From positions 8,106-72,105 of the forward strand of contig ONJX01000006.1 of assembly GCA_900318255.1 (NCBI GenBank): 64,000 nt of DNA, given 5' to 3'. The notes beneath the pieces are model-generated. The model ran no database searches, was not told where the DNA came from, and worked only from the letters and a program-made list of their open reading frames with translations. The translations under genes were made by a program, and so were the position numbers. This document shows positions 42,728 through 51,531 of the stretch, piece after piece. Every line of letters starts with the position of its first letter. The stretch's first letter is position 1. The DNA is from an uncultured Prevotellaceae bacterium. GTDB lineage: Bacteria; Bacteroidota; Bacteroidia; Bacteroidales; Muribaculaceae.

Positions 42728-43786
42728 TCACTTTAGTTTCACGTTTCCCGAAAGGCCGAGTTTGAGATAGCCGTCGTTCTTGACGGCAATCTTGACGGCA
42801 TAAACGAGATTGGCGCGGCTGTCCTTTGTCTGTATGGACTTGGGTGTGAACTCACTCTCGCTTGAAATCCATGATATTTTGCCGGTGTAGTCACGCGTCT
42901 TGCCGCCGCCAAAGTCGGCGACCACAGTCACTTGCTGACCAAGCTTTATGTCCTGGAGCTGGTCGCTGGTGAAATAAGCGCGCAGATACACTGTACTCAT
43001 GTCGGCAATCTTGAAAAGAGGCTTGCCAGCAGTGGCATATTCTCCCATCTGGGCATATTTCGTCAAGATGGTGCCCTTTATGGGCGACGAGATGATGGCA
43101 TTCTGCATCTGGTTGTCGATGATTGACTTCTGTGCTTCGATGCCTCGTTTCTGCGCATCGATGCCCCGCTTTTGTGCGTCCACGCCTCGCATCTGTGCAT
43201 CCACGCCTTGCTTCTGTGCGATGTAGCCCTGGCTTTGGCTTTTAAGGCTGGCATTGCTGGCGTTGATTTGATCTTGTGTGGCGGCAAGCTGCTTCTCGAG
43301 CACAAGGATTTGGTAATTGATGTCATCTACTTGCTTTTGTGAGGCGGCGTTGTCGTGGAGCATGGCGGTAAATCTTGCTTTCTCTTTCTTGAGATTGGCA
43401 ATTTGCTGCTTGGTGCCAGCCAGTTGCTTCTCCAGGTCAAGGATGTGGTTGCTGGTGGCCTGCTGCGAGGCGTCGAGTTGCTGCTTGCCTGTGCTCATCT
43501 GGTCTTTGCTGGCATCGAGCTGCGATTTTGTTGCTGTGAGGTTGTCGCTGTTGGCGTCAAACTGCGCCTTTTGCAGCTCGAGCTGCGTCATGTCGAGGTA
43601 GCCCAGCTGCACTCCGGCTTCCACTTCTTGTCCTTCCTCAATGTTGAGCGACATGATTTGTCCGGTGCCCTTGGCCGAGACCACTACCTCGGTAGCTTCG
43701 AAGGTTCCGGTGGCATCCCACTCGTTGTCGTTGCTGCATGCCGTTGCCATGGCGGCGATGCTCATGATTAAGAGTATCTTTTTCAT
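42728..43786 (-). CDS. HlyD-family periplasmic adaptor, lipoprotein (YbhG-like)
   Basis: A 352-residue adaptor linking the ABC permeases to the TolC channel. It has a lipobox (MATAC, Cys17), a lipoyl half (VVVSAKGTGQIMSLNIEEGQ), a long coiled-coil hairpin (about 80-230), the second lipoyl half (AIISSPIKGTIL) and a beta-barrel domain (VYLRAYFTSDQLQDIKLGQ). The descending helix contains four to five near-identical heptads (GVDAQMR, GVDAQKR, GIDAQKR, GIEAQKS), encoded by 21-bp tandem repeats. It overlaps the TolC gene by 4 bp. Confidence 0.93.
   Translation of the reverse strand: MKKILLIMSIAAMATACSNDNEWDATGTFEATEVVVSAKGTGQIMSLNIEEGQEVEAGVQLGYLDMTQLELQKAQFDANSDNLTATKSQLDASKDQMSTGKQQLDASQQATSNHILDLEKQLAGTKQQIANLKKEKARFTAMLHDNAASQKQVDDINYQILVLEKQLAATQDQINASNASLKSQSQGYIAQKQGVDAQMRGVDAQKRGIDAQKRGIEAQKSIIDNQMQNAIISSPIKGTILTKYAQMGEYATAGKPLFKIADMSTVYLRAYFTSDQLQDIKLGQQVTVVADFGGGKTRDYTGKISWISSESEFTPKSIQTKDSRANLVYAVKIAVKNDGYLKLGLSGNVKLK
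43125..43228. repeat. 21-bp tandem repeats inside the HlyD coiled coil
   Basis: About five units of 21 bp (GACTTCTGTGCTTCGATGCC and variants) on the plus strand encode one heptad each on the minus strand. Because 21 bp equals seven codons, a change in copy number keeps both reading frame and coiled-coil register. Confidence 0.85.
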
Positions 43787-45063
43787 TTGTTTACGGTGTT
43801 TTTTAAGTCATATATTGTTTTCAGTAACTCGATGTTGTGGAGAATCTGTGCCTGAGCGGCCGTGTTCTCGTCGGTGATGCGCTCCACAAGGCGGTGAATG
43901 TCGATGATGCCGTTGCGAAGCTTCGACTCCTCGGCCTGACGCACATCGCGGCGCAGGCTCACGATGGTGGCATCGCTGGCAATGAGTTCTCGCAGACGCT
44001 TGATCTCGTCGTTCTCGTGGCTCACTTCAAGACGGGTGTTGACTAGGAACGCTTCGCGTTGCAACTCGGCTTGCTGGCGGGCAGTGTTGAGGCGGCTCAG
44101 GTTGTTCTTGCGGTCGTAGAGGCTGCTAAGGCTCCAGGTGGCTCGCACGCCCACCAGCGCGTTGAGCGACCACTTGCGGTTGACCATATTTTCAAAGGTG
44201 TTGTAACCTGGGTAGCCATAGAAAGCCTGGCCAAACGCGCTGATGACAGGCATCACCGATGCGTTGATGGCCCTCTCGCGGGCGTTGATGGTGCCTATCT
44301 TGGCATCAATCAACCGCAGCTCTGGTCGGTCGATGGTGCTGCTTATGGGTTCGGCGGCATTGGGGACAACGAGCTGCTGCTCACCAATGTGCTTGCCAAT
44401 GAGGATTTCGAGCATGTGAATGAATGCTTGCCGGTTCCACTCCATGGTGGTCTTGCTTTGCTCCACTGTCATAATCTCGGCACGGAGCTGGCTCTCGTCG
44501 GCGCTGGTGGCGATGCCGCCCCTCACATGAGCCCGCAGCTTGTCGAGGTTGCCGTTGAGCATCTCCAGGGTCATCTCGGTCTGCTTGATGCTTTCGTTCA
44601 TGAGCAGCGCACCAAAGTAGAGGTCGTTCACGCGCTTGTTAAGGCTGTAAAGGTCAACGTCGGTCTGAGCTTTCTGTTCCACATCTTGAGCTTGAGTGAT
44701 GGCTCGCTCGCTGCTGGCTTTGCCGCCGTCATATATTTTTTGGTTCACATCGAGCTGCAGGCGGTACTGGTCCTTGGCAAGACCTTTCATGTCAAGGCCA
44801 CTGGCGGCGAGCATCGCCTTCATCTGGTCGGGGAACGAGGGGGGCTCGTTCTGGTAAGTGGCTTGTGCGCTCAGGTTCACCTGCGGCAACCATGAGTGCT
44901 TGAGGTTGTCGAGGGTGAACTTGCTGCTTTGATCAATTAGTCCATATTGCCTGATGAGTGGGTAGTTCTCTCTGGCAAGTCGCTGGCATTGTTCAATAGT
45001 GAGCTGCGCATGGGCACACAACAGCACAAGTGCTGCGATGGCTAATAATGTTATTCGTTTCAT
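43783..45063 (-). CDS. TolC family outer membrane efflux protein
   Basis: A 426-residue outer membrane channel with signal peptide MKRITLLAIAALVLLCAHAQ and the duplicated OEP pattern of long alpha-helices (AITQAQDVEQKAQTDVDLYS, LREQUENT-type heptads are absent from the loops) and beta segments. Family landmarks are TIEQCQRLARENYPLI at the N terminus and YNTFENMVNRKWSLNALVGV in the second half. A longer frame to 45126 is open, but the signal peptide fixes the start at 45063, which overlaps the tetR stop (ATGA). It completes the exporter across the outer membrane. Confidence 0.93.
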   Translation of the reverse strand: MKRITLLAIAALVLLCAHAQLTIEQCQRLARENYPLIRQYGLIDQSSKFTLDNLKHSWLPQVNLSAQATYQNEPPSFPDQMKAMLAASGLDMKGLAKDQYRLQLDVNQKIYDGGKASSERAITQAQDVEQKAQTDVDLYSLNKRVNDLYFGALLMNESIKQTEMTLEMLNGNLDKLRAHVRGGIATSADESQLRAEIMTVEQSKTTMEWNRQAFIHMLEILIGKHIGEQQLVVPNAAEPISSTIDRPELRLIDAKIGTINARERAINASVMPVISAFGQAFYGYPGYNTFENMVNRKWSLNALVGVRATWSLSSLYDRKNNLSRLNTARQQAELQREAFLVNTRLEVSHENDEIKRLRELIASDATIVSLRRDVRQAEESKLRNGIIDIHRLVERITDENTAAQAQILHNIELLKTIYDLKNTVNK

Positions 45064-45689
45064 GCTTGTGAGGGTGTTAGTCGTCGCATTATTATTTCTA
45101 TGTTCTCTTGTTTTCGCTGCTCCCAATATTCACTGCTGGGTTTTAAGTCTAGGCCAGTGGCAGCCTCAAACACCGGTTTGATGATGAACGGGAACACATT
45201 GAGCGAGAGCATGTCGAGCAGCAGGGTGGGCGCGTCGATAGCTGCTATCTCACCGCGCTGGCACGCCAGGTCCAGGTCGTGCTGCATGGTGCTCAGAAGG
45301 CTACTCGCAAATGTGCTCACCACATTCTTGATTATTGTGAAACGCTCGGGGCGAGTGGCAATCTCGCGTATCATGAACAGCGGCAGGCGTGGATTCTCTC
45401 TTATCACTTCGTAGTGAAGCTCAATGGCTTGTGACATGCGCTGCTTGATGGGCTTGTCGCTTTGAGTGAAAACGTCAAGTATGCCTTTGCCGAGCACGCC
45501 TATGGTCTCGTGGAAGATACGCTCAAAGAGCTGTTCCTTGGTCTTGAAATAGTAGTGGAGCATGGCATGAGTCACGCCGGCGTTGCGGGCTATCGACGTG
45601 GTGCGCGCGCCGTCATAGCCTTTGTCGAGAAACTCCTCCTTGGCAGCTATGAGAATCGCTTGCTCTTTATTGTTTTGATGTTTTGTCAT
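45060..45689 (-). CDS. TetR family regulator of the efflux operon (CecR-like)
   Basis: A 209-residue DNA-binding repressor. The N-terminal helix-turn-helix is GARTTSIARNAGVTHAMLHYYFKTKEQLF, the classic TetR recognition region. The C-terminal two thirds form the ligand-binding and dimer part. It is the first gene of the seven-gene operon and overlaps tolC by 4 bp, so it probably controls its own operon from a site upstream of 45689. E. coli cecR (ybiH) occupies the same place before ybhGFSR. Confidence 0.93.
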   Translation of the reverse strand: MTKHQNNKEQAILIAAKEEFLDKGYDGARTTSIARNAGVTHAMLHYYFKTKEQLFERIFHETIGVLGKGILDVFTQSDKPIKQRMSQAIELHYEVIRENPRLPLFMIREIATRPERFTIIKNVVSTFASSLLSTMQHDLDLACQRGEIAAIDAPTLLLDMLSLNVFPFIIKPVFEAATGLDLKPSSEYWEQRKQENIEIIMRRLTPSQA

Positions 45690-46101
45690 GTTTGTTATCT
45701 TAATTGTTTGGGAATTATGTAGTTATAATTATTGTTTTTTGTTAACAAGAATGTTAATAAACTTTGTACTGCAAAGTAAGGCAATAAATTTGAATTATGC
45801 AAGAAAAATCTAACAATTTTGTTAATATTTTTCATGTGTAATGAATTTTTGCTGAATTATGTGGCACATTGGAAGCAAAAAAAACTTCGTTCGTTTTTTA
45901 TTTTGTTCTGCACTCAGCTTGCACTAATTTTTGATAAATTAGGCTGCGCCTCGGCATAAAAAATAAAAAAACTTCGTTTTTTATTTTGTTCTGCACTCGG
46001 CTTGCACCAATTTTTGATAAATTAGGCTGCGCCTCGGAAATAAAAATGAAAAACTTTGTCTTTCATTTTGTATTTCTCTCGGCTTGCACTAATTTTGCAA
46101 C
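45690..46101. repeat. Divergent intergenic region with three tandem promoter-like repeats
   Basis: From about 45876, a unit of 82-88 bp occurs three times: ACTTCGT (45883, 45971; ACTTTGT at 46053), then TTTTTATTTTG, CTGCACTCGGCTTGCACTAA, TTTTTGATAAATTAGG and CTGCGCCTCGG. The last copy is cut short and merges with the promoter of the next gene. The part nearer tetR is AT-rich and presumably holds the tetR promoter and operator, but I cannot pick out a clear operator palindrome. Confidence 0.8.
46067..46097 (+). promoter_or_regulatory. Consensus promoter at the last repeat, very close to the start codon
   Basis: TTTG (46067-46070), exactly 19 nt, then TAATTTTG (46090-46097). Transcription would begin near 46103, at or next to the ATG at 46102, implying a nearly leaderless mRNA or translation from a later start. 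The two upstream copies carry TTTG, 19 nt and TAATTTTTG (or CAATTTTTG), with one extra T. Confidence 0.7.
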
Positions 46102-46791
46102 ATGAAGAAATTATTAGCATTTATTATATGTGTGGTTGCCGCTGCTAATGTGTGGGCTGGCGACAACGACAACTATATCCAGGTTGACTGGTATCCACTA
46201 TGCACCGATAGCGTGGGGTGGAACATCTACACTGGTGGTTTCGTCATTGGCTGGGACAATGCCAGTGGCATCGATGTGAACATGGGCCGCAGCATCGACA
46301 TTGGGTGGCTCAACGTGATTGGTGCTAAGTTCAAGACGCGACATGGACAGCGCATCACAATGGGCGTGGGCATTGACTGGCGCAACTTCAGGTTGAGCAA
46401 CGATGTGCGCTTCCATAAGGATGGCGAGAACCTCTCGATTGTTCCATACCCTGACGGTGCCGAGTCACGTCGCTCGCGCGTGAAAGTGTTTTCGCTCACC
46501 GTGCCTGTGCTGCTGAGGCAGCGCCTGTTTAGCACTGTTGACATCTTTGCCGGGCCAGTGGTGAACTTCAATCTTCATGCGAGTATGGAGACGGCATTTA
46601 CCCTCAATGGTGAGAAGGTTAAGGATACTAGCAGCAAGATTCATCAGGTGCCTGTGACAGTTGACATCATGGGTGGCGTGAAGTGGAAATTCATTGGCGC
46701 CTATGTGCGCTATAGTCCCTGCCATGTGCTGCAAGAGCGCTATGCACCAGCGTTCAATCCTTTCACAGCAGGCATCATTATGGGATTCTGA
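46102..46791 (+). CDS. Outer membrane beta-barrel protein
   Basis: A 229-residue protein with signal peptide MKKLLAFIICVVAAANVWAG, about eight amphipathic strands (GWNIYTGGFVIGWDNASG, RITMGVGIDWRNFRL, VDIMGGVKWKFIGAYVRYS) and the terminal strand TAGIIMGF ending in Phe. It is a small porin-fold protein of unknown role. Its start codon is unusually close to a consensus promoter. The signal peptide begins at the first ATG, so a downstream start would destroy export; a leaderless message therefore seems more likely. Confidence 0.82.
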   Translation: MKKLLAFIICVVAAANVWAGDNDNYIQVDWYPLCTDSVGWNIYTGGFVIGWDNASGIDVNMGRSIDIGWLNVIGAKFKTRHGQRITMGVGIDWRNFRLSNDVRFHKDGENLSIVPYPDGAESRRSRVKVFSLTVPVLLRQRLFSTVDIFAGPVVNFNLHASMETAFTLNGEKVKDTSSKIHQVPVTVDIMGGVKWKFIGAYVRYSPCHVLQERYAPAFNPFTAGIIMGF

Positions 46792-46871
46792 GTCAATTCG
46801 CAATGCGTAGAGCACAATCCAGCATCTGTTATTCACCATCCACATTTTTTTGTTGTTTAGAGTAGGTTTTA

Positions 46872-46903
46872 TTTGCTCTTTCAAGGTTTTTGAAGTAATT
46901 TCG
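46872..46903 (+). promoter_or_regulatory. Promoter of the thioredoxin-fold lipoprotein gene
   Basis: TTTG (46872-46875), 20 nt, then TAATTTCG (46896-46903), one base off TAnnTTTG. The start codon follows about 30 bp later. Confidence 0.55.
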
Positions 46904-46936
46904 CACGATTTTTAAAAATTAGATAGATAAATTTAT

Positions 46937-48040
46937 ATGAAGAGAGTTTTTAATAAACTTGTTGTTTTGGCCGTTTTAGTGCTTGCGCAGCTTGTCTCTT
47001 GTAGCGACGGCAACAACTTTAAGGTTACTGGCACTGTAGAAGGAGCTGGCGACACTACAGTTCTTTACCTTGAGACCAGTTATAACGGTATGTGGCATCT
47101 TGTTGACTCGGCAAGAACCGACGATGGCAAGTTCTCGTTTAAAGAAGAAGCTACTGAGTACCCTAATATTTTTCGTCTAGTTCATGGCACTGACGCTATT
47201 TATTTCCCTATCGACAGTATCGACAAGATAGAGATAAATACCGATCTCAAGCACTTTGCCGAGAACTACACCATAGCTGGTAGCAAGGATGCCGAGACGA
47301 TGATGAAATTTGACAAGGAATTGGCAAAGTTTGTCAAGGCAGGAGATTTGGGCAGCGAAGCTTTCAAGAAGTGGAAACATGAAACAAGCCGCATGCTGGT
47401 GGGTGACCTCAAGAGCATCGTGTCTTATTATATCGTGAATAAATATATTGGTGACCAGCCACTATTTGACCCCGAGGACAATAGCGACTTTAAGATTATA
47501 GGCGCTGTGGTAAACGCTTTCTCTTCCTATCGTCCTAATGATCCTCGCACTCAATATCTTGTTGAGACCTATAAAGACAAGTTGAGAATTAGGCGCGCAG
47601 CAAGCAGTAACATGGCTCGCGATACCATAGTGGCTACGCAAACTGGCGTTCTTGATTTCAAGCTGATGGATAAGGCAGGCAAGATGCGTAGTTTCAAGGA
47701 GGTGTGCTCTCATGGTAAGGTGGTGATTCTCAACTTCACAATGCAAAGTGAGTCGTTCTCGCCTTATATCAATAAGCTGCTCAACGATGTTTATAGCAAG
47801 TATCAGTCTAAGGGGCTGGAGATTTATCAGGTGTCGTTCGACGATGACGAGGCGTCGTGGATGCAGTCGGTGGCAAGATTGCCGTGGATTGTGGCACGCG
47901 ACACCAATGGTGCCATCACCGCAAGAATCTACAATGTGACAGAGATTCCCATGATTTATATTATCAACCGCTCAGGAGAAATCGTGGGGCGTGTGGATAA
48001 TATCGACCTGCTCGAAGACACAGTGAAGAAGTACATTTAA
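46937..48040 (+). CDS. DUF4369/TlpA-like lipoprotein without active-site cysteines
   Basis: A 367-residue lipoprotein (lipobox QLVSC, Cys22) with an N-terminal DUF4369-type beta domain (FKVTGTVEGAGDTTVLYLE) and a C-terminal thioredoxin-fold domain (VLDFKLMDKAGKMRSFKEV, KVVILNFTMQSESFSPYINK, VTEIPMIYIINRSGEIVGR). In TlpA-type reductases the segment after the central strand is WxxWCxPC. Here it reads TMQSESFSPY, so both redox cysteines and the tryptophan are absent, while the cis-proline loop (EIPMIYI) is kept. It cannot act as a disulfide reductase and may serve as a binding or structural protein. Confidence 0.85.
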   Translation: MKRVFNKLVVLAVLVLAQLVSCSDGNNFKVTGTVEGAGDTTVLYLETSYNGMWHLVDSARTDDGKFSFKEEATEYPNIFRLVHGTDAIYFPIDSIDKIEINTDLKHFAENYTIAGSKDAETMMKFDKELAKFVKAGDLGSEAFKKWKHETSRMLVGDLKSIVSYYIVNKYIGDQPLFDPEDNSDFKIIGAVVNAFSSYRPNDPRTQYLVETYKDKLRIRRAASSNMARDTIVATQTGVLDFKLMDKAGKMRSFKEVCSHGKVVILNFTMQSESFSPYINKLLNDVYSKYQSKGLEIYQVSFDDDEASWMQSVARLPWIVARDTNGAITARIYNVTEIPMIYIINRSGEIVGRVDNIDLLEDTVKKYI

Positions 48041-48067
48041 CAGATAATTATATAGACTTTTAGTTCA

Positions 48068-48709
48068 ATGAAAAAAATCTTGGTAATAGCTCCTCACGGC
48101 GACGATGAAGTGCTGGGTTGTGGAGGATATATGCTTGATCAAATCAAGAAAGGAGCGCAGGTGCATGTGCTCTTTGCTACCATGGGCGGAGTGGATGTGC
48201 GTCAACCGCTCGACAAGCGCCTGGCCGAGGTTGAAAGTGTGGCGCAGGCTGCCGGCTACAAATATGACATCATCATCAAAAACATGGATGCCATGCTCGA
48301 CACGCTGCCCTCTCGTGAGATTATCACAGCCATCGACAAGAAGATTGCTGAGTTAGAACCCGATGAAGTGTTTGTCAACTACCCGTCCAACCATCAGGAC
48401 CACATCAAACTCTACCAGTGTGCCAAGGCTGCAGTGAGGCTCAAAGAGGGCTTCATGCCGTCGTTTTTTGCGCTATATGAGTATCCCTTCATCACCTACA
48501 ACGATGTGCTTCAAGGCGGATTATTCTATTATGACATTACCGAGTATATCGACAAGAAAGTGGAATTGTTCTACCTCTATAAGACTCAGATCAAAAATCC
48601 GCCCTCGCCACTCAACGAAGAGGGCGTTAAGGTGCTTGCCAGGATGCGTGGTCTAGAGTGCGGGCGCAAGTATGCCGAGATGTTTTATGTCCAAAAGATG
48701 GTGAAGTGA
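48068..48709 (+). CDS. PIG-L/LmbE family deacetylase
   Basis: A 213-residue zinc-dependent N-deacetylase. The first metal motif reads APHGDDEVLGCGG (His10, Asp13), a variant of AHPDDE, and the second is NYPSNHQDHIKLY. Relatives remove acetyl from N-acetylglucosamine in lipid anchors, mycothiol, bacillithiol or antibiotics. There is no signal peptide, so it acts in the cytoplasm. It is followed at 2 bp by the ATP-grasp gene, then a PLP decarboxylase, then glycosyltransferases, so the substrate is probably an N-acetylated sugar or conjugate. Confidence 0.92.
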   Translation: MKKILVIAPHGDDEVLGCGGYMLDQIKKGAQVHVLFATMGGVDVRQPLDKRLAEVESVAQAAGYKYDIIIKNMDAMLDTLPSREIITAIDKKIAELEPDEVFVNYPSNHQDHIKLYQCAKAAVRLKEGFMPSFFALYEYPFITYNDVLQGGLFYYDITEYIDKKVELFYLYKTQIKNPPSPLNEEGVKVLARMRGLECGRKYAEMFYVQKMVK

Positions 48710-48711
48710 CT

Positions 48712-49584
48712 ATGAAATTTGTGGTTTTTGAATCGGGCAGTAGGGCAGGGCTTAGCGCGGAGTTGTTCTTTGAGCAATATGTCACTGCCACCGGTGCTAG
48801 GCATGAGCTTTTCTTGAGCGACCTTGATGAGGATTTTCAGCACATCGTTTCGAGGCATCCTCAGGTGCATCTAATCCATGATAGTCAGGCTTTTAAGCTG
48901 CTTGAGGCAGATGATGCAGTGATATTTCCTGCCGATGAGTTGACCCGGCAGTCTAATCCTGTTGCCTACAATATTGCTAGCAAGCAATCATTCTCAAGTG
49001 TCTTGCCTTTCTTTTACAAAAAGATGCAGATGAATGAGTATTTGTCGCGACTCACTACCAACTGTGCCATAAAAGTGCCAGAGACTTTCACTCTATCGAA
49101 TGTGTGTGTTAAGCCCAATTCTATGTCGGCTGGTTCGCGCAACATACAGCTGCTCGATAATGCCTGCGTGGTTCAGAAAATAGACATCGCTTGCGAGTAT
49201 GTAGTTGATGTGCTGCGCTATGACAATGAGAAAATGTATATTTTTCCCCGTGAGGTGACGCTCAAGAACGGTTACGACCGCTTTATCAAACTGCTGCCGC
49301 TAGATGGAGAGCTTGCGCAATGTGTTGCAGAGTTTGTCAAAGCTGTGTGTCCTAAGAAAGATGGCATGTTCAGCGACATTTTCCACTTGCAACTGTGCCA
49401 GGACAAGAGCGGCCAGCTCTACTATATCGAGTTTTCTAAGCGCATCTCGGGCACCTCGTGTGTGAACATTGCCACCGGCATGAGTCCCTTTGCACTTATC
49501 GACGGTGCCGACCTGCATATCGACACTAGTCTCATCGATGGCAAGTGGCGGCGTTTTGAAGACTTCATTCTTATGATGAAATAA
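48712..49584 (+). CDS. ATP-grasp family ligase-like protein
   Basis: A 290-residue protein with the ATP-grasp layout: VCVKPNSMSAGSRNIQL (phosphate-loop region, Lys134), the hinge VVQKIDIACEYVVDVL (Glu162) and the metal-binding end LYYIEFSKRISGTS (Glu240, Arg244). The N-terminal 110 residues form the pre-ATP-grasp domain. These enzymes join a carboxylate to an amine or thiol through an acyl phosphate. The start at 48712, 2 bp after the deacetylase stop, is preferred over an upstream frame at 48658. A freed amino sugar would be a logical amine acceptor, which is inference. Confidence 0.8.
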   Translation: MKFVVFESGSRAGLSAELFFEQYVTATGARHELFLSDLDEDFQHIVSRHPQVHLIHDSQAFKLLEADDAVIFPADELTRQSNPVAYNIASKQSFSSVLPFFYKKMQMNEYLSRLTTNCAIKVPETFTLSNVCVKPNSMSAGSRNIQLLDNACVVQKIDIACEYVVDVLRYDNEKMYIFPREVTLKNGYDRFIKLLPLDGELAQCVAEFVKAVCPKKDGMFSDIFHLQLCQDKSGQLYYIEFSKRISGTSCVNIATGMSPFALIDGADLHIDTSLIDGKWRRFEDFILMMK

Positions 49585-49610
49585 TCTCTACCATTAATAT
49601 TATCCTCCAG

Positions 49611-50735
49611 ATGAATATATTAGACCTGTCAACACCATGCTATCTTTATGATTTAGATGGGTTTGAGCGTAATATTACCGACTTGTGCGCTAGTTTCAAG
49701 CAGCATTATGGTAATTTCAAGTTTGGCTACAGCTACAAGACGAGCTATTTTGAGCCTTTCCTGCTCAGCGCAAAACGCCTAGGAGCTTTGGCCGAAGTGG
49801 TGTCGGGCAAGGAATATGAGCTTGCACGAGAAATGGGTGTTGCTAACTCGCAGATAATATATAATGGTGTAATCCCCAATCCTGATTATAAAACCCAGGT
49901 GGCAAGTGCCGGAGGCTTTGTCCATGTGGAGAATATGGTAGAGCTGAGGCAGCTCGTGGAGGGTTATGGAGTAAGAGAACTTGGCGTGCGGGTGTGTTTC
50001 CCGATTGATGGAGTGCACGACTCGCGCTTTGGGTTCTATGTTGATGGACCTGAATTCTGCCAGATGCAAGATTATGTGAAAGAAAAAGGCGTGAAAATCA
50101 ATGTGGTTCACTGCCATGTGTCTCATGCTCGCTCGGCCGAGGGTTTTCAAGCGAGGATAACGGTGTTGATTGATGTAGCCAAGAGGCTTGGCGCTACAGC
50201 GGTCAATATTGGCGGGAACATGTATGGCCGCATCACCGACGAGACATTCCGTGCTCAGTTCCCTAGCTATTGCACCTTTGAGGAATATGGGCGAGTTGTG
50301 GGTGGAGAGATGAAAAAGGCGTTTCCCGGCGAAGAAGTTCTTCTTCTTGCCGAGGGTGGCACTCCAGTGGTGTCGGATGTGGTGAGCATTGTCTTCACGG
50401 TGATAGCTGTGAAACGCATCAATGGCAAGGACTTCATCATTGTAGATGGCCAAGTGAGTGATGCCGGTTTTGCTTGCAAGTTCAAGAGTCCGCCTTATCG
50501 TCATTTCGGAAAACCAGGGAATGTTGTTGAGCATGCGGCTGTTGTGGGCTGCACGTGCATTGAGGACGACTATATCGTGAAAGACTACTCTGGTCCTGCC
50601 AATGTGGGCGACAAGATTGTGGTAGATAACGTGGGAGCTTATTCTTATAATCTCGTTAACGATTTCATTACAGCTGGCTGCCGCAGGTTCTGTTCTATAG
50701 ACGAAGTGGATTTTACTCAGGCGTCCAATCTCTGA
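49611..50735 (+). CDS. PLP-dependent decarboxylase, alanine-racemase fold (LysA-like, type III)
   Basis: A 374-residue enzyme of the diaminopimelate/ornithine decarboxylase group. The PLP lysine is Lys43 in FGYSYKTSYF. The barrel shows the HCHVSHARSAEG loop and NIGGNMYG glycine loop. The phosphate-binding EPGR motif is replaced by AEGGTPVVSD, and the C-terminal partner cysteine lies in GCTCIEDDYI. Changes at the EPGR site suggest a substrate other than diaminopimelate. It is 26 bp after the ATP-grasp gene in the same direction. The 3' end overlaps the convergent glycosyltransferase gene by 23 bp. Confidence 0.87.
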   Translation: MNILDLSTPCYLYDLDGFERNITDLCASFKQHYGNFKFGYSYKTSYFEPFLLSAKRLGALAEVVSGKEYELAREMGVANSQIIYNGVIPNPDYKTQVASAGGFVHVENMVELRQLVEGYGVRELGVRVCFPIDGVHDSRFGFYVDGPEFCQMQDYVKEKGVKINVVHCHVSHARSAEGFQARITVLIDVAKRLGATAVNIGGNMYGRITDETFRAQFPSYCTFEEYGRVVGGEMKKAFPGEEVLLLAEGGTPVVSDVVSIVFTVIAVKRINGKDFIIVDGQVSDAGFACKFKSPPYRHFGKPGNVVEHAAVVGCTCIEDDYIVKDYSGPANVGDKIVVDNVGAYSYNLVNDFITAGCRRFCSIDEVDFTQASNL

Positions 50736-51531
50736 TTTCGGGATGGCGTTTTATGTAATTGATGCCTTTGAGCATGTGCTTCACCGCATGGAAGAGAGGC
50801 ACGTTGCGCTGCCGTTTTAATCTCCATGCTTTTAGCAGTGTGCGCACATATTTTGTGCAGGGTTTATAGAGTTGCAACTCAGCGCCATAGGTCATCAGCG
50901 TGCCGGGCTGCTTGTCGCGTTCTAATGTCACTAGAGGCTCTTGGTCGGCAACGATGGTGATGGGAAAGAAGCGGCAGTTCAGCCCCTTTTCGATGGCTGT
51001 GTGAATGAAAATGTTCTCCTCACCGCAGTGAAACACCTCGCTGCCAAGACCAAAGTTCTCATTGAACCACACTTTGCCCTGGACGCTCTGCCGGCGGAAT
51101 GCGATTTCTATCGAAGACAGATAATATCCTTTAGGGAAGGTGCTTAGGTCTTGACTTGTGGTGGGGTAGTGCTTGGTGTAGCCTTCACTCGAATACTGGA
51201 ATGTGGCGATATCGACATCAGGATTATGGTCAAAGGTGTCGATTACTGCTTGTAGCTGGTCGTGTGTGTAACGGCAATCGTCATCGCCAATGAGGCACAC
51301 GTCGGCACTGGCATGGCGCAGGCAGTTGTTGCGGTTGCGGCTTAGACCTCGTCCCTGCAAGTGGCAAATCTTCACATCGTCTCGCTTCAGCTCCACGGGC
51401 ACAGATGTTTCCTTGCTGTCGCTGTGTTGCCACGACACTAGGTAACTGATGCCATTATGCTGAGGCAACAACATCGGTGCAATCTGTGCAATGCCATCAT
51501 CAAGGGTGCATATTAGTATCTCGAGTGTCAT
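50713..51531 (-). CDS. Glycosyltransferase, family 2-like
   Basis: A 272-residue cytoplasmic GT-A fold protein. The chain begins TLEILICTLDDGIAQIAPML, followed by VSWQHSDSKE and GRGLSRNRNNCLRHA; the metal site lies in VCLIGDDDCRYTHDQL. Later, GSEVFHCGEENIFIHTAIEK resembles the acceptor loop with the catalytic base. It overlaps the next gene upstream by 4 bp (ATGA), so the two minus-strand transferases are coupled. It probably builds a surface glycan with its neighbours. Confidence 0.83.
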   Translation of the reverse strand: MTLEILICTLDDGIAQIAPMLLPQHNGISYLVSWQHSDSKETSVPVELKRDDVKICHLQGRGLSRNRNNCLRHASADVCLIGDDDCRYTHDQLQAVIDTFDHNPDVDIATFQYSSEGYTKHYPTTSQDLSTFPKGYYLSSIEIAFRRQSVQGKVWFNENFGLGSEVFHCGEENIFIHTAIEKGLNCRFFPITIVADQEPLVTLERDKQPGTLMTYGAELQLYKPCTKYVRTLLKAWRLKRQRNVPLFHAVKHMLKGINYIKRHPEIRDWTPE

